The notes: a model not told the origin generated them from the letters alone. Positions 27,420 through 37,528 are shown, counted from the first letter of the stretch. The stretch: DNA of 64,000 nucleotides from Arthrobacter hankyongi (GCF_022012395.1 NZ_JAKLTQ010000023.1:1-64000), one strand, 5' to 3'. Numbers and translations are program-made.

Positions 27420-30092
27420 CTACTGCGGCGTTGCTTCCGCGCTGTGGGAAACGGGCCCGGCGGTCGTCACGGTGCCGGCGTCACCGTCGACGCCGACTTG
27501 CTGGCCGCTGGCGATCCGCTGCGTGGCCACGCCGGTGCCCAACACCGCGGGAATGCCGTACTCGCGGGCGACGATCGAGCTGTGGCTCAGCGGCCCGCCC
27601 ACGTCGGTCACCACGGCCGCGGCGATGGCGAACAGCGGGGTCCATGCCGGCGTCGTCATCCGGGCTACCAGCACATCCCCCGGACGCATCCGCGAAAAGT
27701 CCTCGGGGCCGGCCAGCACGCACGCCGGGGCCCTCACCCGCCCGGCGCTGGCCCCGACGCCGTGAATGACGTCGCCGCTCTGGCGCTGGGAGCCCGCAGG
27801 CATCAGCCCGGCGACGGCCCGCTCCAGCCATGGAATCATGGGCAGCATCTGCGGGGCCGCGGCCTGGCGTTGGCCCCGCCAGCGCATCCTGCGCCGTTCG
27901 ACGGCGTCCACCATCACCGGGCGCTGCGCCCCGGTGATGGCCGGCCCGGTCCCGTCCGTGCCGGCCAGACCGAAGTCTACGGCGCTGCGCAGTTCTGCCA
28001 GACGCAGCCAGAAGACATCGGCAGGCTCGGCGATGACACCGGCGTCCACCAGCCGCCGGCCCAGCTCCCGCAGCATCCGCCGCATCGGCGGCCAGGCCAG
28101 GCCGATGTCGGCCAGCGCGTCCTCGCGCACCGGGGCGGCGGACTGGGCCCAGCGCAGCAGCCTGGTGAACGCCGCCCGCCGTGCCGGCCCCAGCCGGGCC
28201 AGCACGTCCCGGGTGGCCTCCTCGCGGCGGTCGGCCGAGCGCTGCTGGCGCAGGTGCGGGTTGCTGCCGAGTCCATCCAAGTAGTACTTGAAGGTCGCCA
28301 GTAGCGGCGCCGGATCGTCGGCAGGCACCGGGGTAAGGAAGTCCAGGTTGTAAACGGCGTGGCCGAAGCGGTCCAGGTGCCGGACGAACCGCTCCCGCCA
28401 CTGCCGCCATTCCAGCTCCGGCCCGTCCGGCACTGTGCCGCCGCGCAGCACGTCGGCGAGCGCGGCCGCCGGCATGTCCCGAAGAGCCTCGGCCAGCCGC
28501 GGCTGGTCCCGGGTCCACGCCGCCAGGCTGAACAGGGACTTCTCGGCGCGGATGGGCTCGCTGTCAAAACCGAGCAGGAAGGTCTGCGCGGGCGGGTCGC
28601 CCTCGCGCCGGACGCAGCGGTCGTAGTACTGCCGGAAGCAGGTCTCGCTGGTGGCCGCGGCCGGGATGACCGACTGCACCGCGGTGTAGTACGCGGTGCC
28701 GGCGTCCAGCAGGGCCGAGACACCCTCAAGCAGCCGGGACCCGGACAGGTCCCCTGCCGGTTGCGCGGCCCAGCCCGCAACCTGCTGCTCGTAGCGCGGA
28801 TGGGCGTAGTCCCGCCAGCCCGCGATGCCCAGCTGCGCGTCCCCGCGAGCCAGCGCGCGGACCGCCGGCAGCGTTTTGCCCAGCATGCGCAGCATCCCGG
28901 TGGTGCTGTAGAAGTAGTAGGCATACCCGTTGACCGTGGGGAATCCCAGATCGCCTTCATGCAGGGGCTTGCCGCCGAAGGACCGCGTCATCAGGGCGCG
29001 CAGGGACCGGATCACGGAACCCTCGATCAGGTCGGCGAACAGCGGCGAGAGCGGGTCCGGGAGCTGTTCGACAATGCTCGCACGGAAATACATCCCCTTC
29101 GGATACGGGACCGGCCACTCGGTGGGAACCTCTCCGCTGGGCGCGCGCAGCGCGGTGACCGGCCGGGACTGGAGCAGGCAGAAGGTTCCGCCGGCCAGCG
29201 CCCACTCGATATCCTGCGGAGCTTGGAACCGGCCGGCAGCTTGTTCGCCCAGGCGCGCCAGGACGGCCGCCGCAGTATCGTCCAGCACCGGCTGCCGGCG
29301 GCGTTCGCCCGGCACCGGCTGCTCGGCGGTGCCGCGTTCGACGCGGACCGTCATCACCTGCTTGTCGCCGGTGTGCCGCGAGAGGATGCGGCCCGTACCG
29401 GCCTCGACGACGATATCGTCGGGGGTCACCGAACCGCCCACCACCGACTCCCCCAGCCCCCACGCCGCGCTGATGACCAGTTGGTCGGGGCGCCCGTTCG
29501 CGGGATTGGCGGTGAACATCACCCCGGCAGCCTCGGCGTCGACCATGTCCTGCACGACAACGGCCAGGCGCACCGCGGCCGGGTCGATGCCCGCGCGGGC
29601 ACGGTAGGCCATCGCCCGGGCGGTCCACAGGGACGCCCAGCAAGCAGTGACCGCCGCCGCCAAGGCCTCGGCCCCGCGGATATTCAGGTACGTGTCCTGC
29701 TGGCCGGCGGAGCTGGCGGAGGCCAGATCCTCGGCGGTGGCAGACGAGCGCACCGCCACCGCGGCGCCCTCCCCGCCCAGCCCGCGATAGGCTGCGCGCA
29801 GTGCCACGTCGACGTCCGCGGGCAGCCTGCCTCCGGTGAACAGCTCCCGGATCCGCAGCGCGGCCTGCTCATAGTCCTGTAGCGCGGCGCCGTGCGGGAG
29901 CGCCGCGAGCTCGAGGATCTGCGCCGCGATCCCGTTCGCCTCGATAAAGGCCTCGTAGGCGGTAGTGAGCAGCACGAAGCCCGCCGGTACCGGCAGCCCC
30001 GCCTGCACCAGTTCGCCCAGGTTGGCGCCCTTGCCGCCAGCCAGCGCGAGGTCGCCGCGGCCGACCTCGCCCAGTTGCCTGATGTAGGTCAT
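27420..30092 (-). CDS. PEP-utilising/ATP-grasp enzyme, rifampin phosphotransferase-like
   Basis: 890 aa. N-terminal PPDK-type ATP-grasp domain (GGKGANLGEL, AVRSSATAEDLASASSAGQQ, GVMFTANP, LLQSRPVTA; about 1-325), a long helical middle (about 340-770), and a C-terminal swivelling histidine domain (GGPLSHSSIVARE, His about 837). There is no C-terminal PEP-binding TIM barrel, so it is not a PEP synthase; this order matches rifampin phosphotransferase (Rph), which inactivates rifampin by phosphorylation. ATG 30092 with AGGA upstream. The drug substrate is not proven: related enzymes of the same shape have unknown targets. Confidence 0.75.
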   Translation of the reverse strand: MTYIRQLGEVGRGDLALAGGKGANLGELVQAGLPVPAGFVLLTTAYEAFIEANGIAAQILELAALPHGAALQDYEQAALRIRELFTGGRLPADVDVALRAAYRGLGGEGAAVAVRSSATAEDLASASSAGQQDTYLNIRGAEALAAAVTACWASLWTARAMAYRARAGIDPAAVRLAVVVQDMVDAEAAGVMFTANPANGRPDQLVISAAWGLGESVVGGSVTPDDIVVEAGTGRILSRHTGDKQVMTVRVERGTAEQPVPGERRRQPVLDDTAAAVLARLGEQAAGRFQAPQDIEWALAGGTFCLLQSRPVTALRAPSGEVPTEWPVPYPKGMYFRASIVEQLPDPLSPLFADLIEGSVIRSLRALMTRSFGGKPLHEGDLGFPTVNGYAYYFYSTTGMLRMLGKTLPAVRALARGDAQLGIAGWRDYAHPRYEQQVAGWAAQPAGDLSGSRLLEGVSALLDAGTAYYTAVQSVIPAAATSETCFRQYYDRCVRREGDPPAQTFLLGFDSEPIRAEKSLFSLAAWTRDQPRLAEALRDMPAAALADVLRGGTVPDGPELEWRQWRERFVRHLDRFGHAVYNLDFLTPVPADDPAPLLATFKYYLDGLGSNPHLRQQRSADRREEATRDVLARLGPARRAAFTRLLRWAQSAAPVREDALADIGLAWPPMRRMLRELGRRLVDAGVIAEPADVFWLRLAELRSAVDFGLAGTDGTGPAITGAQRPVMVDAVERRRMRWRGQRQAAAPQMLPMIPWLERAVAGLMPAGSQRQSGDVIHGVGASAGRVRAPACVLAGPEDFSRMRPGDVLVARMTTPAWTPLFAIAAAVVTDVGGPLSHSSIVAREYGIPAVLGTGVATQRIASGQQVGVDGDAGTVTTAGPVSHSAEATPQ

Positions 30093-30128
30093 GACCGTGC
30101 ATCCTAGCGGTCCGGGCATGATTGATAC

Positions 30129-30794
30129 ATGCCTGCCAGCGAGTCACCCGTTACCATCACCGTCGGCGTCACCGCGGTGTCCGGCGTCTATGCCCGGCCG
30201 GACTGTCCGTTCGCCACGCTGGTAGTAGCCCATGGAGCCGGAGCCGGCATGGACCATCCGTTCCTGGCCGGCTTCGCCCGGGCCCTGAACGACGACGGCG
30301 TGGCCACCCTCCGCTTCAACTTCCCGTACCGCGAAGCGGGCAGGAAGTTTCCCGACCGGCCACCGGCAGCCATTTCCGCCTGGCGCGCGGCAATGGACGC
30401 CGCCATAACCCGGGCAGGCGGCGGACCCGTCTGGGCCGCCGGAAAATCCTTCGGCGGACGCATGGCCTCGATGGCGGTGGCAGAGGGTATGCCCGCGGCC
30501 GGGCTGGTTTACCTCGGCTACCCGCTGCACCCTCCGGGCAAGCCGGAGAAGCTCCGCGATGAACACCTTTACGGGCTGAGGCTGCCCATGCTCTTCCTCC
30601 AAGGCACACGGGATCCGTTCGCGACCCCAGCCCTGCTCGAGAGCGTGGTCGCCCGCATCGGCCCGAACGCGGCCCTGGAATGGCGCGAGGGTGGCGACCA
30701 TTCCTTCGCCGTCGCGGGTGTGAAGCTCGGGGCTCAGGAAGTGGGGGCATCGCTGGCGGAACGGGTTTCGACATTCCTGCGCAGGAACGGCTGA
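30129..30794 (+). CDS. alpha/beta hydrolase (KANL3/Tex30-like)
   Basis: 221 aa. Oxyanion region VVAHGAGAGMDHPF, nucleophile Ser107 in GKSFGG, acid Asp162 in GTRDPFA and His191 in GGDHSF give a complete triad. The GAGAGMDHPF element is characteristic of the KANL3/Tex30-like dienelactone hydrolase subgroup of unknown substrate. It starts 36 bp from the divergent PEP-utilising enzyme gene. Confidence 0.85.
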   Translation: MPASESPVTITVGVTAVSGVYARPDCPFATLVVAHGAGAGMDHPFLAGFARALNDDGVATLRFNFPYREAGRKFPDRPPAAISAWRAAMDAAITRAGGGPVWAAGKSFGGRMASMAVAEGMPAAGLVYLGYPLHPPGKPEKLRDEHLYGLRLPMLFLQGTRDPFATPALLESVVARIGPNAALEWREGGDHSFAVAGVKLGAQEVGASLAERVSTFLRRNG

Positions 30795-30827
30795 CCCCCG
30801 GCGCAGGACTCCTGCCAGAATGGAGGG

Positions 30828-32699
30828 ATGGAAGTCGCCGTCGGGCTGGTGGTCCTGGTCGTGGTGGTCTGCGCCGGCAGTGCCCTGGGCCGCCGCTTCA
30901 ACATCTCCGTTCCGCTGCTGCTGGTGCTGGCCGGAATCGCCGGTTCATACCTGCCCTTCATCCCCCCGGTGGCCCTGATTCCCGAGCTGGTCCTGATCGG
31001 CATCCTTCCGCCGCTGCTCTATGCAGCGGCACTGCGCACGTCGGTGGTGGAGTTCCAAGCCAACAAGCGCTCGATCGCGCTGCTCTCCGTGGGCTACGTG
31101 GTCTTCGGCACCATCGCCGTCGGGCTGGTGGTCTGGTGGCTGCTGCCGGACATTCCCCTGGGCGCCGCCTTCGCCCTCGGCGCCGTGGTGGCGCCGCCGG
31201 ACGCGGTCGCTGCCACGTCGATTGCCCGGCGGGTGGGCATGCCGCGCCGGATCGTGGCCATCCTGGAAGGCGAGTCCCTGGTCAACGATGCGACCGCACT
31301 GGTCCTGCTCAGGGCCTCGATTGCCGCCATCGCCGGCAGCGTCGCCGTGGCCGAGGTCGCCGCCGCGTTCGTGCTGGCCGTCGCCGGCGGAGTCGCCTGC
31401 GGTGCGGCGGCAGCCTGGCTGCTGCTGCGTATCCGACGCAAGGTGCGCGACGTGGCCATCAACACCTCCCTGTCCCTGGCCGCTCCGTTCGTGGCATTCA
31501 TTCCTGCCGAAGCCATCCACGCCTCCGGCGTGCTCGCCGTCGTCGTCGCCGGCCTGGTGATCGGCACCCGGACGCCCGCCATGCCCGGTGGCGCTTCCCG
31601 GCTGAGCCAGCGCAGCAACTGGGCGACGGTCCAGTTCCTGCTGGAGAATGCGGTCTTCCTGCTGATCGGCCTGCAGGTCCGGTCCATCATCGATGCCGCC
31701 TGGTCGGACCCGCTCGGCCCGGCAGGGGCCGGGTGGACGTGCGCTGCGATCCTGCTGGCCGTCCTGGTGCTGCGTCCGGTGTGGGTCTTTCCCGCGACCT
31801 ACCTTCCGCGGCTCATTCCGGCCGTCGGCAGGGCGGACCCGGCGCCGTCCTGGCGGGTGCCGGCGGTCGTATCCTGGGCCGGCATGCGCGGCGTGGTCAC
31901 GCTGGCCGCGGCGCTGGTCCTGCCGCCGGACCTGCCCCACCGGCCGGTCCTCGTCCTCGCCGCCCTGGTCGTGGTGGCCGGCACCCTGGTCCTCCAGGGA
32001 TTCAGCCTGCCGTGGCTGGTGCGCAGGCTGGGACTGCGCGGCCCGGACCCGCTGGAGGATGCACTGGTCCAGGCAACCCTGCTGCAGCGCTCCACGGCGG
32101 CCGGCATCGAGCGGCTCCAAACCATGACCGTGCCCGAGGACCCGCCGGAAGTCCTGGCCATGCTGCAGCGCCGGACCGAGGAACGCAGCCTGGCCGCGTG
32201 GGAGCGCCTCGGCCGTCCGGAAGACGAAACCCGCACCCCCAGCCGCCGCTATGCCCAGCTCCGGGCCGCCATGCTGGACGCCGAACGCGCCGAGGTCCTG
32301 GACTTGAGGCGCACCGGCGCCTACCCGGCCGAGGTGGTGGACGAGGTGCTGGAACGGCTCGACGTCGAGGAATCCATGATCGACGCCGCGCTCGACGGCG
32401 GCATCCGCAGCGGTGCGTCGCTGGCCGCTCCCCCGAGCCTGGCCGGCGGCTGCTGGCACTTGCAGCAGGCCTCCGCCAAGCCGGTTCCGGCTTCCCCTCA
32501 GTGCCAGGACTGCGTGCGGGAGGGCACCACGCCGGTACACCTGCGCCTCTGCCTGGACTGCGGCAACGTCGGCTGCTGCGATTCCTCCCCCGGCCTGCAT
32601 GCCACCCGGCACTTCCACGAATCGGGCCACCCGGTGATGCGCAGTATCGAACCCGGCGAGTCCTGGCGCTGGTGCTACGTGGACGACCTGCTCGGCTGA
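30828..32699 (+). CDS. Na+/H+ antiporter (CPA1) fused to a UBP-type zinc finger
   Basis: 623 aa. The first ~400 residues form about 12 membrane segments with the CPA1 ion-site motif PPDAVAATSIARR and GESLVNDATALVLL. A cytoplasmic helical linker (about 400-535) leads to a C-terminal zinc finger of the UBP type (about 547-620): CQDCVREG, CLDCGNVGCCDSS, HATRHFHESGHPV, WRWCYVDD. Bacteria lack ubiquitin, so the finger may sense or bind another C-terminal glycine peptide. 33 bp after the hydrolase gene. Confidence 0.88.
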   Translation: MEVAVGLVVLVVVVCAGSALGRRFNISVPLLLVLAGIAGSYLPFIPPVALIPELVLIGILPPLLYAAALRTSVVEFQANKRSIALLSVGYVVFGTIAVGLVVWWLLPDIPLGAAFALGAVVAPPDAVAATSIARRVGMPRRIVAILEGESLVNDATALVLLRASIAAIAGSVAVAEVAAAFVLAVAGGVACGAAAAWLLLRIRRKVRDVAINTSLSLAAPFVAFIPAEAIHASGVLAVVVAGLVIGTRTPAMPGGASRLSQRSNWATVQFLLENAVFLLIGLQVRSIIDAAWSDPLGPAGAGWTCAAILLAVLVLRPVWVFPATYLPRLIPAVGRADPAPSWRVPAVVSWAGMRGVVTLAAALVLPPDLPHRPVLVLAALVVVAGTLVLQGFSLPWLVRRLGLRGPDPLEDALVQATLLQRSTAAGIERLQTMTVPEDPPEVLAMLQRRTEERSLAAWERLGRPEDETRTPSRRYAQLRAAMLDAERAEVLDLRRTGAYPAEVVDEVLERLDVEESMIDAALDGGIRSGASLAAPPSLAGGCWHLQQASAKPVPASPQCQDCVREGTTPVHLRLCLDCGNVGCCDSSPGLHATRHFHESGHPVMRSIEPGESWRWCYVDDLLG

Positions 32700-32742
32700 C
32701 CGGCACCCTCCGGCATCTGGTCCATGGTGGGCTTCGGCGGAC

Positions 32743-34923
32743 TCACGCGTTGGCGGCGGCCGGGGCCGCGTTCGAGGGAACCGGCTCGTGCCTGAGGTAG
32801 TTGCGGCGGAAGCGGCCGGTACCGGCGGTCAGCGCCCGCAGCTGGACGGCGTACCGCAGCAGCTCTGCCTCCGGAACTTCGGCGCTGATCTCGGTACGGT
32901 CCCCGTCGACCGGAGCGGTCCCGGTCAGGCGCCCCCGGCGGGAGGACAGATCGCTCATCACCGCCCCGACATACTCGTCCGGGACGCTGATGGTCACCGC
33001 CGCGACAGGTTCGAGCAGCTGGATGCGCGCCCCGGAGGCCGCCTCCCGCAAGGCCAGTGCCCCGGCCGACTGGAACGCCGCATCGGATGAATCCACGCTG
33101 TGGGTCTTGCCGCCCACCAGCGTCACCCGGATATCCACGACCGGAAAGCCCGACGCGACGCCCTTCTGCATCTGCGCCCTGACGCCCTTCTCGACCGAAA
33201 GGATGAACGGCCCGGGGATCACTCCGCCGACAATCTTGTCGACGAACTCGAACCCCGCCCCGCGCCCGAGCGGTTCGACCTCGATGTCGCAGATGGCGTA
33301 CTGGCCGTGGCCTCCGGACTGCTTGACGTACCGCCCATGGCCGGCCGCACCGGCGGCGAACGTCTCCCGCAGCGGCGTCACCACCTCGACGGTCTGCAGC
33401 TTCACGCCCTGGTCCCGCAGCCGGTCCAGCACCACTTCGGCGTGGGCCTCGCCCATGCACCAAAGGATCAACTGGTGGGTTTCGGCATTGCGCTCCACCC
33501 GCAGCGTCGGGTCCCCGGCGGCCACCCTGGACAGGTTCCTGGCCAGCGCGTCTTCATCGCCGTGCGAAGCGGCCTCGACGGCGACCGGCATCAGCGGTTC
33601 GGGCATCTCCCAGGCCTCGATCAGCAACGGTGCCTCCCGCGACGACACGGTGTCCCCGGTCTCGGCACTGGCCAGTTTGGTGATGGCACAGATGTCCCCC
33701 GCAACGCAGTACGGGACCGGCCGCAGGCCGGAGCCCAGCGGGGAATGCAGGTGGGTGATGCGCTCGTCGCTGTCGTGGTCCGGATGGCCCCGGTCCGCCA
33801 GCCCGTGTCCGCCCACGTGGATGGCGGCATCGTCACGCAGGGTGCCGGAGAACACCCGGACCAGGCAGACCCGGCCCAGGAACGGGTCGACGGTAGTGCG
33901 CACCACCTCGGCGGCCAGCGGTCCTTCCGGATCGCAGGCCAGCTGCCCGGCAGGGGTGCCGTCGATCCCCGCCACTTCCGGCAGTTCGCGCTCGAGCGGT
34001 GACGGGAACGCCCGGGTGAGCATCTGCAGCAGTTCGGCCATGCCGACGCCGGCCTCCGCCGACGTGGCCAGCACCGGGAAGAAGGAACCGCGGCTGACGG
34101 CGGTCTCCAGGTCGCCGACCAGCACGTCGAAGGCGATCTGCTCGCCCCCGAGGTAGCGGTCCATCAGCGTCTCGTCTTCGCTCTCGGCGATGATCCCTTC
34201 GATGAGCGCGCCCCGGGCGGACTGAGCGGCGGCCATTTCGCCGTCGTCGGCCTGCCGCACGGCCGGCTGCGGATCCCCTTCGGCGTAGTCCGATACCGTC
34301 CCCGACAGCAGGCCCAGCAGCCCCGTCACGGCCCCGCCGGTGCGCACCGGGAGGTAGAGCGGCAGCACCGAGTCGCCGAAGGCCCGCCGGCAGGCGGCCA
34401 GGACGCCGTCGTAATCCGCCCGCGGATGGTCCAGCCGGCTGATCACCACCGCGCGCGGCATCGCGACCCGCTCGCACTCGCCCCACAGCGCGGTGGTCGC
34501 CGCGTCGACGCCGTCGACGGCGGAGACCACGAACAGCGCCGCGTCCGCGGCGCGCAGCCCAGCCCGCAGCTCACCGGTGAAGTCCGCATAGCCGGGAGTG
34601 TCCAGCAGGTTCACCTTGACGTCGTCGAGCGCCAGCGGGACCACCGAGAGCGTCACGGAACGATGCTGCCTGATTTCGGACGGATCCGAATCGCTCACCG
34701 TGGTCCCGTCGGCAACCGATCCCATGCGCCCGATGGCGCCGGTGGCGGCCAGCAGCGCCTCGACCAGCGTCGTCTTGCCCGCGCCGGAGCGGCCCACCAG
34801 GGCGACGTTGCGGATCTTGTCCGGCTGGTCGACCGGTGCCCCGGCAGACGCCTCGGCCCGTCTCGGATCAGAACCTCCCCGGCCCGGACCCTTCCCCGGT
34901 CCACCCGCGCCTTTCACCGACAT
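32743..34923 (-). CDS. elongation factor G-like protein (EF-G2)
   Basis: 726 aa with EF-G domain order: GTPase (G1 GRSGAGKTT, G3 DTPGYADF), domain II, and III-V with the EF-G C-terminal fold (GHGRYVKQSGGHGQYA, PDEYVGAVMSDLSSRRGR). The G4 box reads SRLD instead of NKxD, as seen in the EF-G2 paralogues of mycobacteria and other actinobacteria, which are not essential and do not replace EF-G. A Gly/Pro-rich N-terminal extension of about 35 aa precedes the G domain. Strong AGGAGGT site. Confidence 0.9.
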   Translation of the reverse strand: MSVKGAGGPGKGPGRGGSDPRRAEASAGAPVDQPDKIRNVALVGRSGAGKTTLVEALLAATGAIGRMGSVADGTTVSDSDPSEIRQHRSVTLSVVPLALDDVKVNLLDTPGYADFTGELRAGLRAADAALFVVSAVDGVDAATTALWGECERVAMPRAVVISRLDHPRADYDGVLAACRRAFGDSVLPLYLPVRTGGAVTGLLGLLSGTVSDYAEGDPQPAVRQADDGEMAAAQSARGALIEGIIAESEDETLMDRYLGGEQIAFDVLVGDLETAVSRGSFFPVLATSAEAGVGMAELLQMLTRAFPSPLERELPEVAGIDGTPAGQLACDPEGPLAAEVVRTTVDPFLGRVCLVRVFSGTLRDDAAIHVGGHGLADRGHPDHDSDERITHLHSPLGSGLRPVPYCVAGDICAITKLASAETGDTVSSREAPLLIEAWEMPEPLMPVAVEAASHGDEDALARNLSRVAAGDPTLRVERNAETHQLILWCMGEAHAEVVLDRLRDQGVKLQTVEVVTPLRETFAAGAAGHGRYVKQSGGHGQYAICDIEVEPLGRGAGFEFVDKIVGGVIPGPFILSVEKGVRAQMQKGVASGFPVVDIRVTLVGGKTHSVDSSDAAFQSAGALALREAASGARIQLLEPVAAVTISVPDEYVGAVMSDLSSRRGRLTGTAPVDGDRTEISAEVPEAELLRYAVQLRALTAGTGRFRRNYLRHEPVPSNAAPAAANA

Positions 34924-35238
34924 GAATACCTCCTGGCATCGTCGCCATCGTCCCCGCCGTTGTTATCAGATTCGACACCCTAAGGCGGCCGCAGGGCAAG
35001 GGTCCGTCCGCAGGAATCACTGCGGCCACCGGGGTGCATCAGCCCTGTGACCCAATTCACTGCCCGCCGGTCTGGACTGCAATCACCTCGAGGCGGCATC
35101 GTAGAGGCAGCGGCAATCGCAGCCGCTTCCTCCGGAGACTGAGCCGACAGCACCCGTGAATACCGGCCGGGACGCAGCAACAGAGCCAGTCCGGACCCGC
35201 CCCACCATCGCCACTCGCTCCTATTCCTTGGAGAAACC
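34924..35238. other. intergenic region, no gene recognised
   Basis: 315 bp between the divergent EF-G2 gene and a small gene. It contains an 8-bp inverted repeat (34987-34994 with 35020-35027). No open frame here has both an RBS and protein-like sequence. Confidence 0.5.
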
Positions 35239-35448
35239 ATGAGCGCCCTGACCCAACGAATCCGCCGTACCGCACCGCGCCTGCTCGCGGAAGACCCCAC
35301 GATCATCCTGGACCTCTGCGACCATGCCGAAGCCCTGGAGGCAGAGAACCAGCAGCTCAAAGCCAGGCTGGCGCCCCCGCCACGCCGCATCACCTATATC
35401 GACCCCGAGCCCGAGGACGCCGTCCGGACGGCGATGCCCGCCACCTGA
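35239..35448 (+). CDS. small coiled-coil protein, unknown function
   Basis: 69 aa starting MSALTQRIRRTAPRL; TTGGAG lies 5 nt upstream, a good site. The middle (about 20-45) is a heptad-like helix (ILDLCDHAEALEAENQQLKARL), suggesting a dimeric coiled coil; the tail is Pro/Asp/Glu-rich. No family recognised. 122 bp upstream of the SulP gene, same strand. Confidence 0.6.
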   Translation: MSALTQRIRRTAPRLLAEDPTIILDLCDHAEALEAENQQLKARLAPPPRRITYIDPEPEDAVRTAMPAT

Positions 35449-35570
35449 GCGCTGCACCGGCCGGCAAGCTCCAACACGGCGCCGAGGCCGGACACATGCG
35501 CTCCGGAGCGGGACAACCAGTGAATGAGGGACTCTGGTAGAACAACCTTGCCGGAGAGTATGACTAGGGC

Positions 35571-37292
35571 ATGAAAAAGTCGCAGCGACGGAGCGCGGCC
35601 TTTGTGCCCCTCGCCGGCCAGTTCCGTTCCTATAGCCGCGTGTGGCTGCGGAGCGACCTGATCGCCGGGGCCACCGTCGCGGCCCTGATCGTTCCGAAGA
35701 ACCTGGGGTATGCCGGCATTGCCGGGATTCCGCTCCAGAACGGCCTGTATGCGGCTGCTGCCGGCGCCATCGTGTACGGGATCTTCGGCACCTGCCGGCA
35801 GATTTCGATGGGTCCGAGCTCAGGCCTGGCGGCAGTGGCCGCGAGTGCCGTGCTCGCAGCAGGCATCACCAGCGAGCACGATGTCGCCTCGTTCGTTGCC
35901 GGGATCACGCTCGCGTCAGGGATACTTTTCCTTCTTCTTGCCGTCTTCAAGATGGGCTGGATTGCGCAGTTCCTCTCCCGGGCCGTAGTGACCGGATTCC
36001 TCTTCGGCGCAGCGATCGACGTGGTCATTGGCGAGCTCCCGAAGCTGACCGGTACCGAGGTCACCGGCTCCAATCCGATCCAGGAACTGCGGTCCTGGCT
36101 CGGGACCTTGGGTGAGGCGCAGCAGGCGACCGTGATCGTGGGCGTCATCGCGCTGGTCGTCGTTTTCGGGTTGAGGGCGATCGCGCCCAGAGTCCCCGGC
36201 GCCCTGGTCCTGGTCGTGGGTGGATTGCTGTCTGCGGCGTTGTTCGATCTCGGGGCCAAGGGGGTGGCGCTGGTCGGTGATGTGCCCAGGGGGCTGCCAT
36301 CGCTGGCGATTCCGGACGGCCGGCTGTTGTGGGACCACGCGGGCACGGTGGCCCTGGCGGCGGTGGCGCTGGTCCTGATCGGCTTCTCCCAAACCGCCGG
36401 TGACGCACGGGCGTTCGCGGCCAAGCACCGCTACCAGATCGACATCAACCAGGAGTCAACGGCCCAGTCGTTCGCCAATACGGCCGCAGGAGTATTTCAG
36501 GGGATGCCGGTCTCGACGAGTCTGTCCGCGAGTTCGCTGAACGACCACTCCGGGGCGAAGACCGGCCTGGCCTCCATCACCTCGGGTGTCACCGTTCTAC
36601 TCACGCTGCTCGTCCTGGCGCCGCTCTTCTCGAACCTGCCCAAGCCGGTCCTGGCGGCCCTGATCATCGAAGCCGTTGTCATGGGCATGATGAACGTGCA
36701 CGAGATGCGGCGGCTTGCCCGGGTGCAGAGGTTCGACTTCTGGGTAGCGGTTGCAGCCATCCTTGGCACGCTCGTCTTCGGTGTGCTCGCGGGCGTTGCC
36801 ATCGGGATCGGGCTCTCGCTCCTCTGGCTGGTCTGGGTGGCCACCCACCCGGACATGCCGGCCCTCGGCCGCGAACCGGGAACCCAGGTCTTCCGTGAAA
36901 CCGATGAGCATCCCGGCGACGAGGTGTTTCCAGGCGTGGCCGTGATCCGCCTCGACGGCGGCCTCTTCTTCGCCACCGCCGACGCGTTGGAGGACCGTCT
37001 GCGTGAGGTCATCCACTCGACGCCGGACCTCACCGGCATCGTGCTCGACTGCGAGGGGATCAATTTCGTCGACTCCCAAGGCGCAGCCAAGATGACGGAC
37101 ATCGTGCAGCTTGCCCGGGAGTCCGGCGTCAACCTGCGAATCGCCCGGCTTAAGCCCGCGGTGCGGGCGACCTTGGGCAGGGACGGGGTGATCGAGCTCC
37201 TTGGCGCAGAGATGATCCACGGCAATATCTACCGGGCCGTGAAGGCGGAGCAGGCAGCGGCAGCGAAGGGGCGTGACGAAACGTCCGGCTAA
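35571..37292 (+). CDS. SulP-family anion transporter with STAS domain
   Basis: 573 aa. The membrane part (about 1-420) carries the SulP start block IVPKNLGYAGIAGIPLQNGLYAA and GPSSGLAAV, with 12-14 helices. The C-terminal STAS domain (about 445-555; VIRLDGGLFFATADALEDR, GIVLDCEGINFVDSQG) regulates transport. Substrates in the family are sulfate, bicarbonate, C4-dicarboxylates or other anions; not decidable here. Confidence 0.9.
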   Translation: MKKSQRRSAAFVPLAGQFRSYSRVWLRSDLIAGATVAALIVPKNLGYAGIAGIPLQNGLYAAAAGAIVYGIFGTCRQISMGPSSGLAAVAASAVLAAGITSEHDVASFVAGITLASGILFLLLAVFKMGWIAQFLSRAVVTGFLFGAAIDVVIGELPKLTGTEVTGSNPIQELRSWLGTLGEAQQATVIVGVIALVVVFGLRAIAPRVPGALVLVVGGLLSAALFDLGAKGVALVGDVPRGLPSLAIPDGRLLWDHAGTVALAAVALVLIGFSQTAGDARAFAAKHRYQIDINQESTAQSFANTAAGVFQGMPVSTSLSASSLNDHSGAKTGLASITSGVTVLLTLLVLAPLFSNLPKPVLAALIIEAVVMGMMNVHEMRRLARVQRFDFWVAVAAILGTLVFGVLAGVAIGIGLSLLWLVWVATHPDMPALGREPGTQVFRETDEHPGDEVFPGVAVIRLDGGLFFATADALEDRLREVIHSTPDLTGIVLDCEGINFVDSQGAAKMTDIVQLARESGVNLRIARLKPAVRATLGRDGVIELLGAEMIHGNIYRAVKAEQAAAAKGRDETSG

Positions 37293-37528
37293 CCGGCGGA
37301 CGCTGCATTCCACGGAGTTCACCGCTGCCGCCCCGACTGAATACCGCTGCGCTTTCCGCCTTCTTCGGTTGACCTGGCTGCGGCCGGTGGCAACACTGAA
37401 AGTGGCACGACGCCGTACGAGAGTACGTAGGCTCTTCCCCATTCCACGGACGAAAGAGTCGGTCCGCTCGGATGACGTGGTGCGGCTGCTTGATTCGACC
37501 TCGGATGTAGTCGACGAGGAGGCCGCTC

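Noticed and set aside
27420-30092. Phosphoenolpyruvate synthase annotation
   Set aside because: The C-terminal PEP-binding barrel is absent and the phosphohistidine domain is terminal.
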